Assembly: GCF_023284025.1 (NCBI RefSeq)
Contig: NZ_JAKIKR010000031.1
Span: 1-57,083, forward strand
DNA length: 57,083 nucleotides
Reading direction: 5' to 3'
From: Shewanella abyssi
GTDB taxonomy: Bacteria > Pseudomonadota > Gammaproteobacteria > Enterobacterales > Shewanellaceae
The translations under genes and the position numbers were made by a program. The notes beneath the pieces were generated by a model, which searched no databases, was not told the origin of the DNA, and saw only the letters and a list, made by a program, of their open reading frames with translations. Of the stretch, positions 17,032 through 27,502 are shown one piece after another; positions within the stretch are counted from its first letter, which is position 1; the number at the start of each line of letters is the position of its first letter.

Positions 17032-17781
17032 CTATAATCCGAAGCTATTGGCTAAGGTGCCCATGACTAAGCTCCAGCCATCAACCAGTACGAACAGCAT
17101 TATCTTAAACGGCAAGGAGACAATCATCGGCGACAGCATCATCATACCCATCGCCATCAAAATACTGGCCACCACGAGATCTAATACCAAAAATGGCACG
17201 AACAACATAAAGCCAATTTGGAATGCCGTCTTAAGCTCACTGGTGATAAAAGCGGGAATGATCACGCTCATCGGCGCATCTTCAGGCTCATTAATGTTCT
17301 GATAGCCAGAGATTTCGATAAAGGTATCTAAATCAGTCAAGCGGGTTTGTGACAGCATAAATGCTTTCAACGGGCCTTTACCGGTATTGAACGCCTGTTC
17401 GATCGGCATTCCCTGTTCAATATAGGGTTTAACCGCTTGCTCATAGATTTTGTCAAACACCGGCGACATGATAAAAAACGTCATAAACATGCTGATGCCG
17501 ATTAAAATTTGGTTAGACGGTGCCTGCTGCAGTCCAATCGCTTGTCGCAAAATAGACAGTACCACGATAATTCGGGTGAATGAGGTCAACATAATGACGG
17601 CGGCGGGAATAAAGCTCAGCGCCGTCATCAACAGCAAAATCTGCATGGTTACTGAATACTGCGTTGAGCCATCAGCCCCGGTCGATACCGTCACCGCGGG
17701 TAAAATACCCGTTGCAGCGAGGGCCGTCGGAGAGAGCAAAGACAGCGTAAGTCCAGCAAATAACATAATCCATTTTATCAT
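17032..17781 (-). CDS. fliP: Flagellar export gate protein FliP
   Basis: FliP forms the pentameric ring of the export gate. The 249-residue protein has a cleavable-type N-terminal hydrophobic segment and four membrane helices. FliP-family signatures are present ([25 protein letters not shown] and [20 protein letters not shown]). Its ATG overlaps the fliO stop as ATGA. Confidence 0.98.
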   Translation of the reverse strand: MIKWIMLFAGLTLSLLSPTALAATGILPAVTVSTGADGSTQYSVTMQILLLMTALSFIPAAVIMLTSFTRIIVVLSILRQAIGLQQAPSNQILIGISMFMTFFIMSPVFDKIYEQAVKPYIEQGMPIEQAFNTGKGPLKAFMLSQTRLTDLDTFIEISGYQNINEPEDAPMSVIIPAFITSELKTAFQIGFMLFVPFLVLDLVVASILMAMGMMMLSPMIVSLPFKIMLFVLVDGWSLVMGTLANSFGL

Positions 17782-18152
17782 TGTGACGTCTTCGCTTGAC
17801 GTAAACGACTCGCAAAAGAGTCTTTAGATAATTGTACCGGTGTGGTGAGTTTATCGACCACATTGACTTGATGTGGCGTGACGCCAAGCAGATATTGCTG
17901 GCCGTCGACTTCGACTAATACCAGCTTTTCTTTCTGCCCGAGTGGGGTTACGGCGAGTGTTTTGAGCACCCCTTGACTGCTTGGCACTAAATTAAGTCGC
18001 TTAACCATATAAGCTAAGGCAAAAATGAGTAGCAAAACGACGATTAGCCCTCCGACCATACTGGCAAGAGTGGCAATACTCGAGGGTGCCGCCGACTTTT
18101 CTGCAGTGGCGGCAACAGTGCTAAGGCTAGCGAATACCAGCTGAAAACTCAT
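17778..18152 (-). CDS. fliO: Flagellar biosynthesis protein FliO
   Basis: FliO assists assembly of the FliP ring. The 124-residue protein has one membrane helix (about 30-50) followed by a small cytoplasmic domain ([29 protein letters not shown]), typical of the family. It overlaps fliP by 4 bp and follows fliN by 11 bp. Confidence 0.95.
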   Translation of the reverse strand: MSFQLVFASLSTVAATAEKSAAPSSIATLASMVGGLIVVLLLIFALAYMVKRLNLVPSSQGVLKTLAVTPLGQKEKLVLVEVDGQQYLLGVTPHQVNVVDKLTTPVQLSKDSFASRLRQAKTSQ

Positions 18153-18163
18153 TGCTAATCCTT

Positions 18164-18544
18164 TTATTTAAGCTTTTTAATACGCTCGGTTTGACTGATA
18201 ACGTCGGTTAAACGAATACCAAACTTGTCATTAACCACCACCACCTCACCATGGGCGATTAAGGTGCCATTGACCATAACATCAAGTGGCTCGCCAGCGA
18301 CGCGATCTAACTCAACCACTGAGCCTTGATTCAACTGCAGTAAGTTTCGAATATTGATAAAACTACGGCCCACTTCCATCGAGATGGTCACTGGAATATC
18401 CATTATCGCATCCAGTTTTGACGCTTCCGATTCGCTGAACGGAGAAGGATCACTACTAAACTCATCGAGTTCTACCGCTTGTGCTTCTTCAATTGCTTGT
18501 TCAGCCATTGCTGCAGCCCAATCATCACCTGTATCTGTACTCAT
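18164..18544 (-). CDS. fliN: Flagellar motor switch protein FliN
   Basis: FliN builds the lower C-ring with FliM and helps dock export substrates. The 126-residue protein has an acidic N-terminal extension (about 1-45) and the SpoA/FliN domain (MDIPVTISMEVGRSFINIRNLLQL ... VVNDKFGIRLTDVIS). Its length is typical of polar flagellates. Confidence 0.97.
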   Translation of the reverse strand: MSTDTGDDWAAAMAEQAIEEAQAVELDEFSSDPSPFSESEASKLDAIMDIPVTISMEVGRSFINIRNLLQLNQGSVVELDRVAGEPLDVMVNGTLIAHGEVVVVNDKFGIRLTDVISQTERIKKLK

Positions 18545-18556
18545 TAACTTATCACC

Positions 18557-19585
18557 TTATATCTCAGAACGTTCGCGTGGCTTGCCTTTGTGCGTAACCA
18601 ACTGCAACTCTGACTTAACCGTCTCCGGTCGAGGAATTTTTTCACAAATTTTTAATGCAAGATTCTCTTTTGTTTTCCCCATCTTACAACGATAAGTGGG
18701 AAGATCTTCTACTTTAAGAATAATATGTTCGGGCAGTTCAACGGGAATAACATCGCCCGCTTTAAACGCAAGCACTTCACGCAAGGTCAGTTTATGTTCA
18801 ACGACCGTGGCATCAATACCAACATCGACATCCATGATCTCGTCTCGTAATGCCAGTGACCAACGCATATCCGTATCTTGGGTATCACTTTGTACACCCG
18901 CATCGAGTAACTCGCGGATAGGCTCAATCATCGAGTACGGCATGGTGATATGGAAATCGCCGCCACCACCGTCGACTTCGATATGGAATGAACTTACCAC
19001 CACCACTTCGGTCGGGCTAACAATGTTCGCCATCGCTGGGTTAACTTCAGAGTCGAGATAATCAAACTCAACATCCATCACCGGTGCCCAAGCTTCTTTA
19101 TAATCTTCAAAAATGATTTTTAGTAGCAGTTGAACAATACGGCGCTCAGTAGGGGTAAATTCTCGGCCTTCAATTTTGGCGTGGAAACGCCCATCACCAC
19201 CAAAAAAGTTATCGACCAAGATAAACACCAGTCTCGCTTCCATGGTGATCAGCGCCGTGCCTTTTAAAGGACTAAAGCGCACCATGTTTAAGCTGGTTGG
19301 GACGAACAGGGTATGAACGTATTCACCAAACTTGAGCATTTGTACGCCGTTGATTGACACTTCAGCCGCGCGGCGCATCATGTTAAACATGCTAATACGC
19401 AAGTGGCGAGCAAAGCGCTCGTTAACAATCTCAAGCGTTGGCATTCGGCCACGTACAATACGGTCTTGGGAAGAGAAATCATAAGAACGAGCGTCAAGTT
19501 CGTCGTCCTCAATCATATCCTCTTCAACGTCATCTACACCGTGTAGTAGCGCATCAATTTCGTCTTGGCTTAATAAATCACTCAC
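18557..19585 (-). CDS. fliM: Flagellar motor switch protein FliM
   Basis: FliM is the C-ring subunit that binds CheY-P. The 342-residue protein starts with the CheY-binding helix LSQDEIDALL (5-14). The CheC-like middle domain (containing GMP- and GGD-like family elements, RFARHLRISMFNMMRRA) and a C-terminal SpoA domain follow. It lies between fliL and fliN. Confidence 0.98.
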   Translation of the reverse strand: MSDLLSQDEIDALLHGVDDVEEDMIEDDELDARSYDFSSQDRIVRGRMPTLEIVNERFARHLRISMFNMMRRAAEVSINGVQMLKFGEYVHTLFVPTSLNMVRFSPLKGTALITMEARLVFILVDNFFGGDGRFHAKIEGREFTPTERRIVQLLLKIIFEDYKEAWAPVMDVEFDYLDSEVNPAMANIVSPTEVVVVSSFHIEVDGGGGDFHITMPYSMIEPIRELLDAGVQSDTQDTDMRWSLALRDEIMDVDVGIDATVVEHKLTLREVLAFKAGDVIPVELPEHIILKVEDLPTYRCKMGKTKENLALKICEKIPRPETVKSELQLVTHKGKPRERSEI

Positions 19586-19638
19586 GATATTGCCTTTGCC
19601 TATATAAAAACGTTTGGTTTACAAAAAGCCGTGCACAC

Positions 19639-20154
19639 TTACTGCATCACAAAGCCGGTAAATAATACTTTTTCAACCACTTTACGACCAATAATAGGCT
19701 GTAAGGTGTTTTGCACATTCAGCAGCGCTAAAAGACGCACCTCATCCTTGCCTGCTAGTGTGCTGAGTTTTTGCACATCTGAGCCACTAAATGTGGTCAA
19801 TAGCGCATCTTCAAGCAGGGGTATATGCTTTTTAATCAATATGTCATCGTCCTTGCCACGCACCATTAGCTGCACTTTTATTTCAACGAGTCGAGTGCGG
19901 CCATTACTTGGCAAGTTAAACAGAAAAGGCCGCGGCATAGCAGCGTAAAAGGCTTCTCCCTGATTTGCAGTCTCTGTCGCAACCGTAGATTGACCATCGG
20001 CCTGATCAGAGGCGTCATCACCACTGAATAACATCCATAACGTCACAAGGATGATGATGATAAGCACGGCTGCGATACTGCCAAACATGATTAACTTTTT
20101 GTTACTTTTTGGCTCGTTACTGACCTCGAGCTCTAATGATTGTTCTTCTGCCAT
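19639..20154 (-). CDS. fliL: Flagellar basal-body associated protein FliL
   Basis: FliL surrounds or stabilises the stator units. The 171-residue protein has a cytoplasmic N-terminus, one membrane helix (about 20-43) and a periplasmic stomatin-like domain (RPFLFNLPSNGRTRLVEIKVQLMVR). Order and size are typical. Confidence 0.96.
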   Translation of the reverse strand: MAEEQSLELEVSNEPKSNKKLIMFGSIAAVLIIIILVTLWMLFSGDDASDQADGQSTVATETANQGEAFYAAMPRPFLFNLPSNGRTRLVEIKVQLMVRGKDDDILIKKHIPLLEDALLTTFSGSDVQKLSTLAGKDEVRLLALLNVQNTLQPIIGRKVVEKVLFTGFVMQ

Positions 20155-20248
20155 CTGCTTTCCCTAACTGGAGCACCAATGCTGTTGCTTAACCGATTAT
20201 TGAGCAACCCATCAAGCCAAATTGCCTATTGCACTATAGGTTACCTGC

Positions 20249-21820
20249 TTATGCATAATAATCTATACCTGAAGCGCGACTTGTTGCCAGATTTGCGCCT
20301 ACAACCAGCTCTTCTGCTGGAATTTCGTCCATTTCAGCGTGACTTTGGCCCTGGCCGTCTCCATCACCGTTAAAAGACTGCTCATTGCCACCATTACCTT
20401 GGGACACTTGGCCATCGGTTAATTGCAGTCCCTGTTCAGCCAGCATTTCCCGTAACCTTGGCATTGCTTGCTCAACGAGATCGCGGGTTTGATGCTGTGA
20501 GACTTGGAACTGCACTTGTGTGGAATCACCTTGCACCTGAATACGCACCACCATACTGCCGAGTTCAGCCGGGTCTAAGCGAATTTCAGCGTGTTGAACG
20601 CCTTGGCTCACCATGGTCATTAACTGTTGTTTCATCAACGGAGAGAAGCGCTGGATCATCTCCTGCATCTGCGTCGCTTGGTCGGCATATTGCTTGAGTG
20701 ACAGTTGTATTTGCTGAGGCTCTGTGCGGGTTAAACTCTGCTGAATTTGTAAATTATGGGCTTGTAAGCCTGCAACAGTCTTAATCTCTTGCGTCGATAA
20801 CTCTTGATTACCACTGGCTAGATTGGCCTCTAGTCCCATCTGAATTGGGGTTAGCCGTACCGACAGTTCTGCGCCTTTTAACTGCTCTGCTGCCATCTGG
20901 TTAGCATTAACGGCTACAGATTTAGTCGCACTAGCACCGTTTTCGATGTCGTTTGCTTGAGCTTGAGCTTGTGCTTGAGCTTTAGTTTGAGAAGCGCCTG
21001 CTTGCATCGCCGCTTCTTTGCCTAAAATATCACGGCTATCAAGTTTACTGTTTGTATCGGTTGGTTCATTGCCTGCAACCGCAGTATGTTGGACCTTGGG
21101 ATCATTGATGCTGCCATTTAGCGGTGATGCTGCGGCATTGGTTTTGACTAATGACTCAGCGCTGGCCGCCTGTGGGGCCGATGTAATGGCATATTGAGTT
21201 AGAAGCTCACCATTAGCATCCAGTATTTTACTTTGTGCTAACAGGGTCTTGAGTTCATCTGCTGGCATATTGCTAAGGGCTTGTTCTGCAATACCGCTTT
21301 GAAAGCTTAATGCTTGTAAGATTTCATCTGACAACTCAGTGTTGGCGGCATCGGTCGATAGTTCGCCCTCTTTAACCCGCTTTGCATCACTTTGCTCTAA
21401 AGCCATATCATCGTCTAACGGCAAGCTTTCGCCGTCAGCGGCAATGGTAGATCCACTCTCTGCATCGGTAGGGAAGTTATTGGCGAGATTAATTTGTGCT
21501 AGGACTTGGCTTACGTCATCACTGCTAACGGATCCTTTAGCATCAGCCGTTGCTGTCTTGCCGCTTGACCGTGCAGCTGCGGTGTTTTGAGTATTAAAAT
21601 GGTTTGCCGTAGTGCCAGCACTGCTCTGCTTATTCGCTTGCTTAATGGCTTGTTGATTAGTTTGCTCAGTTTTTAGCGCTGAATCGCTGTTGCGGGCTTT
21701 TTCTAGGGCAGCAGAGAAATTGTCGCCGTTAGCTGTCGCTTCTGGCTTACTGTTAGTCGTTGCCTTTTTTGCGGCGACTGCATCAGCATTACTGAGTAAA
21801 ACATGGGTCATCTGCTGCAT
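20249..21820 (-). CDS. fliK: Flagellar hook-length control protein FliK
   Basis: FliK is the secreted ruler that triggers the FlhB switch at the right hook length. The 523-residue protein has a long low-complexity N-terminal part rich in Ala, Gln, Asn and Thr, with an Ala-Gln run. The conserved Flg_hook domain lies near the C-terminus (MVSQGVQHAEIRLDPAELGSMVVRIQ). ATG follows GGAG. Candidate sigma-54 and sigma-28 promoters lie in the 162-bp gap to fliJ, so fliK probably starts its own transcription unit. Confidence 0.96.
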   Translation of the reverse strand: MQQMTHVLLSNADAVAAKKATTNSKPEATANGDNFSAALEKARNSDSALKTEQTNQQAIKQANKQSSAGTTANHFNTQNTAAARSSGKTATADAKGSVSSDDVSQVLAQINLANNFPTDAESGSTIAADGESLPLDDDMALEQSDAKRVKEGELSTDAANTELSDEILQALSFQSGIAEQALSNMPADELKTLLAQSKILDANGELLTQYAITSAPQAASAESLVKTNAAASPLNGSINDPKVQHTAVAGNEPTDTNSKLDSRDILGKEAAMQAGASQTKAQAQAQAQANDIENGASATKSVAVNANQMAAEQLKGAELSVRLTPIQMGLEANLASGNQELSTQEIKTVAGLQAHNLQIQQSLTRTEPQQIQLSLKQYADQATQMQEMIQRFSPLMKQQLMTMVSQGVQHAEIRLDPAELGSMVVRIQVQGDSTQVQFQVSQHQTRDLVEQAMPRLREMLAEQGLQLTDGQVSQGNGGNEQSFNGDGDGQGQSHAEMDEIPAEELVVGANLATSRASGIDYYA

Positions 21821-21909
21821 AACTTCTCCGTCAGCGTTGCCTAAACAAGCACAAAATGGCTATCAAAATCTGGTATTAGCCGGGTATTGGTCCGGTATTG
21901 GGCGTCAAA

Positions 21910-21936
21910 ATATCGGCTTGATAGCTGACACCTATA
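21910..21936 (-). promoter_or_regulatory. Possible sigma-28 promoter upstream of fliK
   Basis: The minus strand reads TATA-N15-GCCGATAT, with correct spacing and ten of twelve positions matching TAAA/GCCGATAA. It lies just downstream of the sigma-54 core at 21946-21961. The call is weak. Confidence 0.3.
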
Positions 21937-21945
21937 GCCATTCAA

Positions 21946-21961
21946 AGCAATTATGATGCCA
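21946..21961 (-). promoter_or_regulatory. Sigma-54 promoter of fliK
   Basis: The minus strand reads TGGCATCATAATTGCT, with GG-N10-GC spacing. It starts a leader of about 115 nt before the fliK ATG, and would separate fliK-flhB from the fliE-fliJ unit. Confidence 0.72.
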
Positions 21962-21982
21962 ATAAATGTGACAGAGAAAAAA

Positions 21983-22429
21983 CTATCGGCGGGATTTTCG
22001 GTAAAACTGTTGCGATGCAAATTCATCGACCATTTTTTGCTCTTTGCGTTGCTCTGCAAGTTGAGCTGCTTCCGCTTTTTTAGCCAGCAGTAACTCTACT
22101 GCTTTTCGCTTTTGTTGCTTCTCTTGCCAATGGTTTTGTCGGTGTAGCTGTTGAGTCAGCGCTTCCTGCACTGTGTTAACCTGCTGTACAATCGCGTTAT
22201 CAACTTGACGTACAAACTGGTGAAATTGATGGTAATAGCTAGCGCTAATTTGTTGACCCTGCTGCTGCTCCATCTGCTTCATGTAATCCAAACGATAGTC
22301 CTGCAACGCTTTTAACTGCGATTGCCTACGCTGCAGCTCTAACTGAGCGCTACGCAGTTGCAGCGATGCCTGCTCTTCCGCATCTTTGCTGAGTTTAAGC
22401 ACGGTAATTAAAGGATCTGTTTTAGCCAT
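21983..22429 (-). CDS. fliJ: Flagellar export chaperone FliJ
   Basis: FliJ is the central stalk-like coiled coil of the export ATPase complex. The 148-residue protein is almost entirely charged helical heptads (LQLRSAQLELQRRQSQLKAL ... QKRKAVELLLAKKAEAAQL) and very rich in Gln. It lies 21 bp after fliI. Confidence 0.95.
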   Translation of the reverse strand: MAKTDPLITVLKLSKDAEEQASLQLRSAQLELQRRQSQLKALQDYRLDYMKQMEQQQGQQISASYYHQFHQFVRQVDNAIVQQVNTVQEALTQQLHRQNHWQEKQQKRKAVELLLAKKAEAAQLAEQRKEQKMVDEFASQQFYRKSRR

Positions 22430-22450
22430 TTTACGATTTACTCTTCAGCG

Positions 22451-23791
22451 CTAAACATGGCATTGCGCACCTAATTGACTCAACATTAACGCACTGCTGT
22501 CGAAGGTAATGGTATCTTTCATCGTTTGGCGTAAAAACGCATTCATGGCAGGTTGTAAACGGATGGCATTATCGACTTTAGGATCGCTTCCTTGGGTATA
22601 AGCCCCAATTGAAATCAGATCTTTATTCTGTTGATAAAGCGAGTAGATCTGCTTGACCCGGCGCATGGCTTCTAAATGCTCAGTGCTAATCACCATCGGC
22701 GCGACACGGCTAATTGATGCTTCAATATCAATCGCTGGGTAATGCCCAGAATCCGCCAGTGATCGTGATAATACAATATGGCCATCAAGAATTGCCCGGG
22801 ATGCATCGGCGATAGGATCTTGTAGATCATCGCCCTCTGTCAGCACGGTGTAAAATGCGGTAATAGAGCCCTGCTTGCCGCTACCGTTGCCGGCACGTTC
22901 CACCAGTTTCGGCAGTTTAGCGAATACTGAAGGCGGATAACCTTTAGTGGCCGGCGGTTCCCCCACAGCCAGCGCGATCTCTCGCTGCGCTTGTGCGTAG
23001 CGGGTTAAGCTATCCATGAGTAATAGAACGCTATAGCCCAGATCACGAAAGTACTCGGCAATTCGAGTCGAGGTTTCACAAGCACGAAGTCGCATCAAGG
23101 GGGAAGTATCTGCCGGCGCAGCCACGACAACCGAGCGCGCTCGTCCTTCTGGACCTAAAATCTCTTCAATAAACTCTTTGACTTCTCGGCCACGTTCACC
23201 GACTAATCCCACCACAATAATGTCGGCGGTCGTGCCGCGAGTCATCATGCCCAGCAGCACACTCTTACCCACTCCAGAGCCTGCGAACAAGCCCATTCGT
23301 TGACCTTTGCCCACGGTCAACATCGCGTTAATCGCGCGCACGCCAACATCTAGCGGCTCGCTAATTGCGCGTCTGGCTAGCGGGTTGATTGCGGTTGTGT
23401 GGGTGGGCGCTTTTTGATCCGTTTGTAAATTACCTAAGCCATCGATTGGCAGACCGCTACCATCGAGTACTCGGCCTAACAATGCTAAACCCACACTCAG
23501 TCCAGACTGTTGCCCGAGTGGCGTCACTTTAGCGCCAGGCAATACACCGTTTAACTCTTCGATTGGCATCAAGTAAAGTAGTTCATCATCAAAACCTATC
23601 ACTTCGGCAACTAGATCACCTGACATGGTTTCGATGGAGCAAAGACTGCCAACCGAGGCTCGACAACCTGTAGCTTCGAGCGTGAGGCCCACCACTCGGA
23701 CTAATTGCCCGCTAGCTTCGGCCACAAAAGGGTTTACCTTTTTATGATGCTGCGCCAGTTTGCTACGCAGTCGGTGTTGGCGTGTCGGCAT
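22451..23791 (-). CDS. fliI: Flagellar export ATPase FliI
   Basis: FliI powers unloading of export substrates at the base of the flagellum. The 446-residue protein has a P-loop AGSGVGKS (about 170-177), Walker [21 protein letters not shown] and the F1-beta-like signature around [21 protein letters not shown] 23791, with AAGGTG upstream, is preferred over GTG 23797. Either start overlaps the end of fliH by about 30 bp. Confidence 0.98.
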   Translation of the reverse strand: MPTRQHRLRSKLAQHHKKVNPFVAEASGQLVRVVGLTLEATGCRASVGSLCSIETMSGDLVAEVIGFDDELLYLMPIEELNGVLPGAKVTPLGQQSGLSVGLALLGRVLDGSGLPIDGLGNLQTDQKAPTHTTAINPLARRAISEPLDVGVRAINAMLTVGKGQRMGLFAGSGVGKSVLLGMMTRGTTADIIVVGLVGERGREVKEFIEEILGPEGRARSVVVAAPADTSPLMRLRACETSTRIAEYFRDLGYSVLLLMDSLTRYAQAQREIALAVGEPPATKGYPPSVFAKLPKLVERAGNGSGKQGSITAFYTVLTEGDDLQDPIADASRAILDGHIVLSRSLADSGHYPAIDIEASISRVAPMVISTEHLEAMRRVKQIYSLYQQNKDLISIGAYTQGSDPKVDNAIRLQPAMNAFLRQTMKDTITFDSSALMLSQLGAQCHV

Positions 23792-24719
23792 GTTCACCTT
23801 CGGTTATTGGAGGCTTTACGGGTGAAGGTTCCACCGCCGCGGCATTAGCAGTAGCCACTTCATCTGCAGTAGATTGATTGCTCTGGCGTTGATTACTTTC
23901 ACTTTGATTGAGTAGCGCCTCCTGCTGCTCTTTGAGCTGCAGCAGATCTTGCTGGCTTTTCTCCAACTCAAAAAAGACATGTTGGATACGTGTATCGACA
24001 GTCATATCAATATGACTGCGGCCACTAGTGATGATGCAGTCACCCGCCGACAAGCTTGGGTCGGCTTCAATATCCCAGCGATTACGCTCCAACTGAGCCG
24101 CAGTGTATAAATTGCTAACTAAGGATTCGTCATCTGGTGACAGTCTAATATTCACTTTTTGTTCTTTTATCGGTAGAGAGTCAACACCTTGACGCAGTGC
24201 GCTTAAAATATGTTCAGGGTGGGTCTTAAGCTCATGACCAATCACGGCTTTGGCCAGACTCATTGCTGTCGACAACAGCTCTTTTTCGATTTCGGTATCT
24301 AAGATACTCAGCGGTTGCTCAAATTGGCTCAGCAGTGTTTCGAACCGTTGCAGCATCTCAGCGGATGCTTGTAGTCCCGCTTCAACCCCTTGTTCTTTTC
24401 CCTGCTCAAATCCCTCTGTATGGCCTTGTTCCAGCCCCTGCAAACGACCTTTTTCCAGTCCTTCGGCATGGCCGCTCTCTTGCCCCTGTACAAAACCTTC
24501 TTGCTCAGCATGAGCGCGAATATCTTCAATCTCTGTCAGCGTCGGCGGCAAAATAGCTTCCGCTTCGCTCTCATCTTTAACGTCAACATGCAAGCCATGA
24601 CGGCCAAACATATTCAACGATGAACTATCAATCTCTTCTGTAATATCAGGAAGTTCCCAATGATCAAATTCATCAGTGGTATTTACCGTTACCCCTTTGG
24701 GCTCTTTTGGATCTGCCAT
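23763..24719 (-). CDS. fliH: Flagellar export regulator FliH
   Basis: FliH dimers hold FliI and tether it to the C-ring. The 318-residue protein has an acidic N-terminus and a central helix with glycine at every fourth residue over about ten turns ([17 protein letters not shown] and onward), the GxxxG repeat known for FliH. The FliH/V-ATPase-E-like C-terminal domain covers about residues 150-260. A Gln/Ser-rich and Pro/Thr-rich tail follows. Its ATG shares one base with the fliG stop. Confidence 0.95.
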   Translation of the reverse strand: MADPKEPKGVTVNTTDEFDHWELPDITEEIDSSSLNMFGRHGLHVDVKDESEAEAILPPTLTEIEDIRAHAEQEGFVQGQESGHAEGLEKGRLQGLEQGHTEGFEQGKEQGVEAGLQASAEMLQRFETLLSQFEQPLSILDTEIEKELLSTAMSLAKAVIGHELKTHPEHILSALRQGVDSLPIKEQKVNIRLSPDDESLVSNLYTAAQLERNRWDIEADPSLSAGDCIITSGRSHIDMTVDTRIQHVFFELEKSQQDLLQLKEQQEALLNQSESNQRQSNQSTADEVATANAAAVEPSPVKPPITEGEHADTPTPTA

Positions 24720-25774
24720 TATAAGAACTCTTCACCGCTGCCGCCGCCGAGTATCAGCTCACCACTTTCACTAAGGCGACGTGCAATAGAGAGGATCTCT
24801 TTTTGGGCCACTTCCACTTCACTAATTCGAATCGGTCCCATTGCCTCTAGATCATCACGTAGTAGTTCAGCTGCGCGTTTAGACATATTGCTCAGTAACT
24901 TCTCTTTGAGTTGGTCGTCAGCACCTTTTAGCGCCTTCATCAACACATCTTGCTGGACTTCTCTCAGTAGGACCTGAATACCCATATCGTCAACATCACT
25001 GAGGTTTTCGAAGACAAACATTAAGTCTTGGATCTGTTGCGCCATCTCTTCGTCAGATTCGCGCATGGTTTCCATCAGGTGACTTTCAACGCCAGTATCG
25101 AGGTAATTCATGATGTTAGCGGCAGCTTTGAGACCACCCATCTTAGCGGCTTGTGCGCCACCTTGGCCGGCAAACTGTTTCTCCATAATATCGTTAAGCT
25201 CTTGCAGCGCTGCAGGTTGCACCTCTTCAAGGTTGGCAATTCGCATCATTAAGTCCAAACGAGTATTTTCTGGGAACTGGGCAAAGATCTCTGCCGCTTG
25301 GTCGGGTTCAAGATAAGACAACACTATGGTTTGAATTTGAGGGTGTTCGTTTTGGATAATGGTCGCCACCTGGCGCGCGTCCATCCACTTAAGGGAATCT
25401 AGCCCCTTAGCTCCGCTGCCCATAATAATCTGTTCGATAAGATTGCCAGCTTTGTCTTCACCCAAGGCCGCGGTTAGCGCTTTGCGAACAAACTCTTCAC
25501 TGTTAAAGCCAATAGAGGAGTACTTTTGGATATCATCTAAAAACATCTTATGTACACCGATGACCTTCTCTTGACCAAAATCTTGCATCGCAGCCATGGC
25601 CATGCCCACCTTTTGCACCTGCTTCGGCTCAAGGTGTTTCAAGATAGAGGCGGCATCACTTTCGCTTAGACTCAGCAGCAAAATAGCCGTTTTATCAGTA
25701 CCGCTTAAATCTTCAACTTTAAAGCCTGCAGCAGGTGCAACGGCTTGCACCTCAGGGCTAACATTATTTTTCAT
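24719..25774 (-). CDS. fliG: Flagellar motor switch protein FliG
   Basis: FliG is the torque-generating C-ring subunit between FliF and FliM. The 351-residue protein has the three FliG domains, including the EHPQ motif (IIQNEHPQIQTIVLSYL) in the middle. The C-terminal charged helix (MSKRAAELLRDDLEAMGPIR) faces the stator. It overlaps fliF by 11 bp. Confidence 0.98.
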   Translation of the reverse strand: MKNNVSPEVQAVAPAAGFKVEDLSGTDKTAILLLSLSESDAASILKHLEPKQVQKVGMAMAAMQDFGQEKVIGVHKMFLDDIQKYSSIGFNSEEFVRKALTAALGEDKAGNLIEQIIMGSGAKGLDSLKWMDARQVATIIQNEHPQIQTIVLSYLEPDQAAEIFAQFPENTRLDLMMRIANLEEVQPAALQELNDIMEKQFAGQGGAQAAKMGGLKAAANIMNYLDTGVESHLMETMRESDEEMAQQIQDLMFVFENLSDVDDMGIQVLLREVQQDVLMKALKGADDQLKEKLLSNMSKRAAELLRDDLEAMGPIRISEVEVAQKEILSIARRLSESGELILGGGSGEEFL

Positions 25775-27473
25775 CGTCTAGTAACCAATTTTTCACGACT
25801 TGAGTCGATAGTTCAGGTTCATTCGCGACAATAGCGCGGATGGCTTTAATCATGTCATCATCTTTATGCAGATCGGGAATTAAAATAGACCCATCATCTG
25901 CATAACTATATTCAGCTTCGGGCCGCTCGAGCATGCCTAATGTATCAGCAGCATATTGGTCTTCAATCTCAGCGAGTTCATCACCCATTTTTGGCTCGTC
26001 AGGCATTTTTGTGCTATCAGGGTAAACGATACGTTTCAGCATTGGGCTGATAACAAAAATCACTATCACTAACGCAACTAACGTACCAAGCCCTAACTTA
26101 ATCCCACGCCAGAACCAAGGTTGCTCCCATACTTCAGGTGCTGGAGCCTCTTCAATGAGCTGATCCATAAACGGTACCGTGACGACTTCAATCATGTCAC
26201 CACGTTGAGTATTAAAACCTACAGCGCCTTCGATCAGCCGGCGAATATTAGCCAGTTCCAGTTCGGTTCGAGGCACTCTAGTCACACTACCATCTTCAGC
26301 AACCGGGGCATTTTTGAAATCAATGGCGACGGACACACTCACGCGTTTTAGGGTGCCAACTTGCTGGCGGGTATGACTTATGGTTTCATTGAGTTCATAG
26401 TTTCGGGTCGCTTCTTTATGACTATTGCCAGAGCGAACGGTTGTCGATTCAGTACCCACCTCTTGTGGAATATCTGCATTCATTGGTGGCTGGTTCGATA
26501 ACGCCCCAGGAATGCCGCCGCTAGTGCCGCCGTTTGAATTGTTTTCAACGATCATCTCGCTGCGAAGTGCGGGCAGGTCGGGGTTATAACGCTTGGCTGT
26601 TTGCTCTACTGCAGTAAAGTCCATGCTAACGTCAACTTGAGAGGTGAAATTCTCAGGCCCTAAGATAGGCATCAAAATAGACTCAACCTTGTTACGATAT
26701 TCAGACTCTTTTTGCTGCACGATTTCAAGCTCGCGACGGGCGATAGCGGAGACACCATCTTGGCTGCCAGAGTTAAGTAGACGGCCGTTTGAGTCAGTCA
26801 CGGTGACTTTATTGGGTGCTAAGTTATGCACTGCAGAGGCCACAATATCAACAATCGAATCGACCTCTTCTTGGCCAAGACCGCCACGTCTTACATTGAC
26901 GACCACTGTTGCACTCGGCTTTGAGCGATTGCGCGCAAAAACATTCTCTTTTGGTAACGCTAAGATAACTTTGGCGCGGCTAACACTTTTTAACTCTTCG
27001 ATAGTTCTTGCCAGGTTTTGCTCTTGGCTATGTTTAAGGCGAGCTTGTTCCATTCGCTGGCTAACACCAAAACCGCTGTCTTTACTCAAATAGTCGTCGT
27101 TTGCAGTCGTCTGATCTAAACCCGCTCGGCTTAGCATCATTTTTACATCTTGGTATTTGTCTTCAGCGACTTTAACCACATCGCCTTGGATCTGGTATTT
27201 GATATTATTCTTATCAAGTTCGTCGAGTACTTGTACCATCTCTTGGGTACTCATCTGACCCAAAGGCCGATATTCAGGCTCTTGCGCCCATATCATCACA
27301 AAAACAGCCAATGCCAAGCAGATAGCTAACGCCAATATCATTGTCACTTGACGTAACATATCAATATTACCGATAGATCCCATCACACCCGGTTTATGTT
27401 CCTCTTGAACACCACCGGACTGCCCACCAGCAGCGACACTTGAACCTGTTCCTACGACCATTTCTGTACTCAC
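25764..27473 (-). CDS. fliF: Flagellar MS-ring protein FliF
   Basis: FliF forms the MS ring in the inner membrane. The 569-residue protein has a first membrane helix at about residues 43-63 and periplasmic ring-building motifs. A second membrane helix (LGTLVALVIVIFVISPML) lies about 460-480. The C-terminal tail ends in the FliG-binding segment (AIVANEPELSTQVVKNWL). It lies 29 bp after fliE. Confidence 0.98.
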   Translation of the reverse strand: MSTEMVVGTGSSVAAGGQSGGVQEEHKPGVMGSIGNIDMLRQVTMILALAICLALAVFVMIWAQEPEYRPLGQMSTQEMVQVLDELDKNNIKYQIQGDVVKVAEDKYQDVKMMLSRAGLDQTTANDDYLSKDSGFGVSQRMEQARLKHSQEQNLARTIEELKSVSRAKVILALPKENVFARNRSKPSATVVVNVRRGGLGQEEVDSIVDIVASAVHNLAPNKVTVTDSNGRLLNSGSQDGVSAIARRELEIVQQKESEYRNKVESILMPILGPENFTSQVDVSMDFTAVEQTAKRYNPDLPALRSEMIVENNSNGGTSGGIPGALSNQPPMNADIPQEVGTESTTVRSGNSHKEATRNYELNETISHTRQQVGTLKRVSVSVAIDFKNAPVAEDGSVTRVPRTELELANIRRLIEGAVGFNTQRGDMIEVVTVPFMDQLIEEAPAPEVWEQPWFWRGIKLGLGTLVALVIVIFVISPMLKRIVYPDSTKMPDEPKMGDELAEIEDQYAADTLGMLERPEAEYSYADDGSILIPDLHKDDDMIKAIRAIVANEPELSTQVVKNWLLDDEK

Positions 27474-27502
27474 AATTGCTACCTGTTGTTAGTGATTAAG
27501 GC

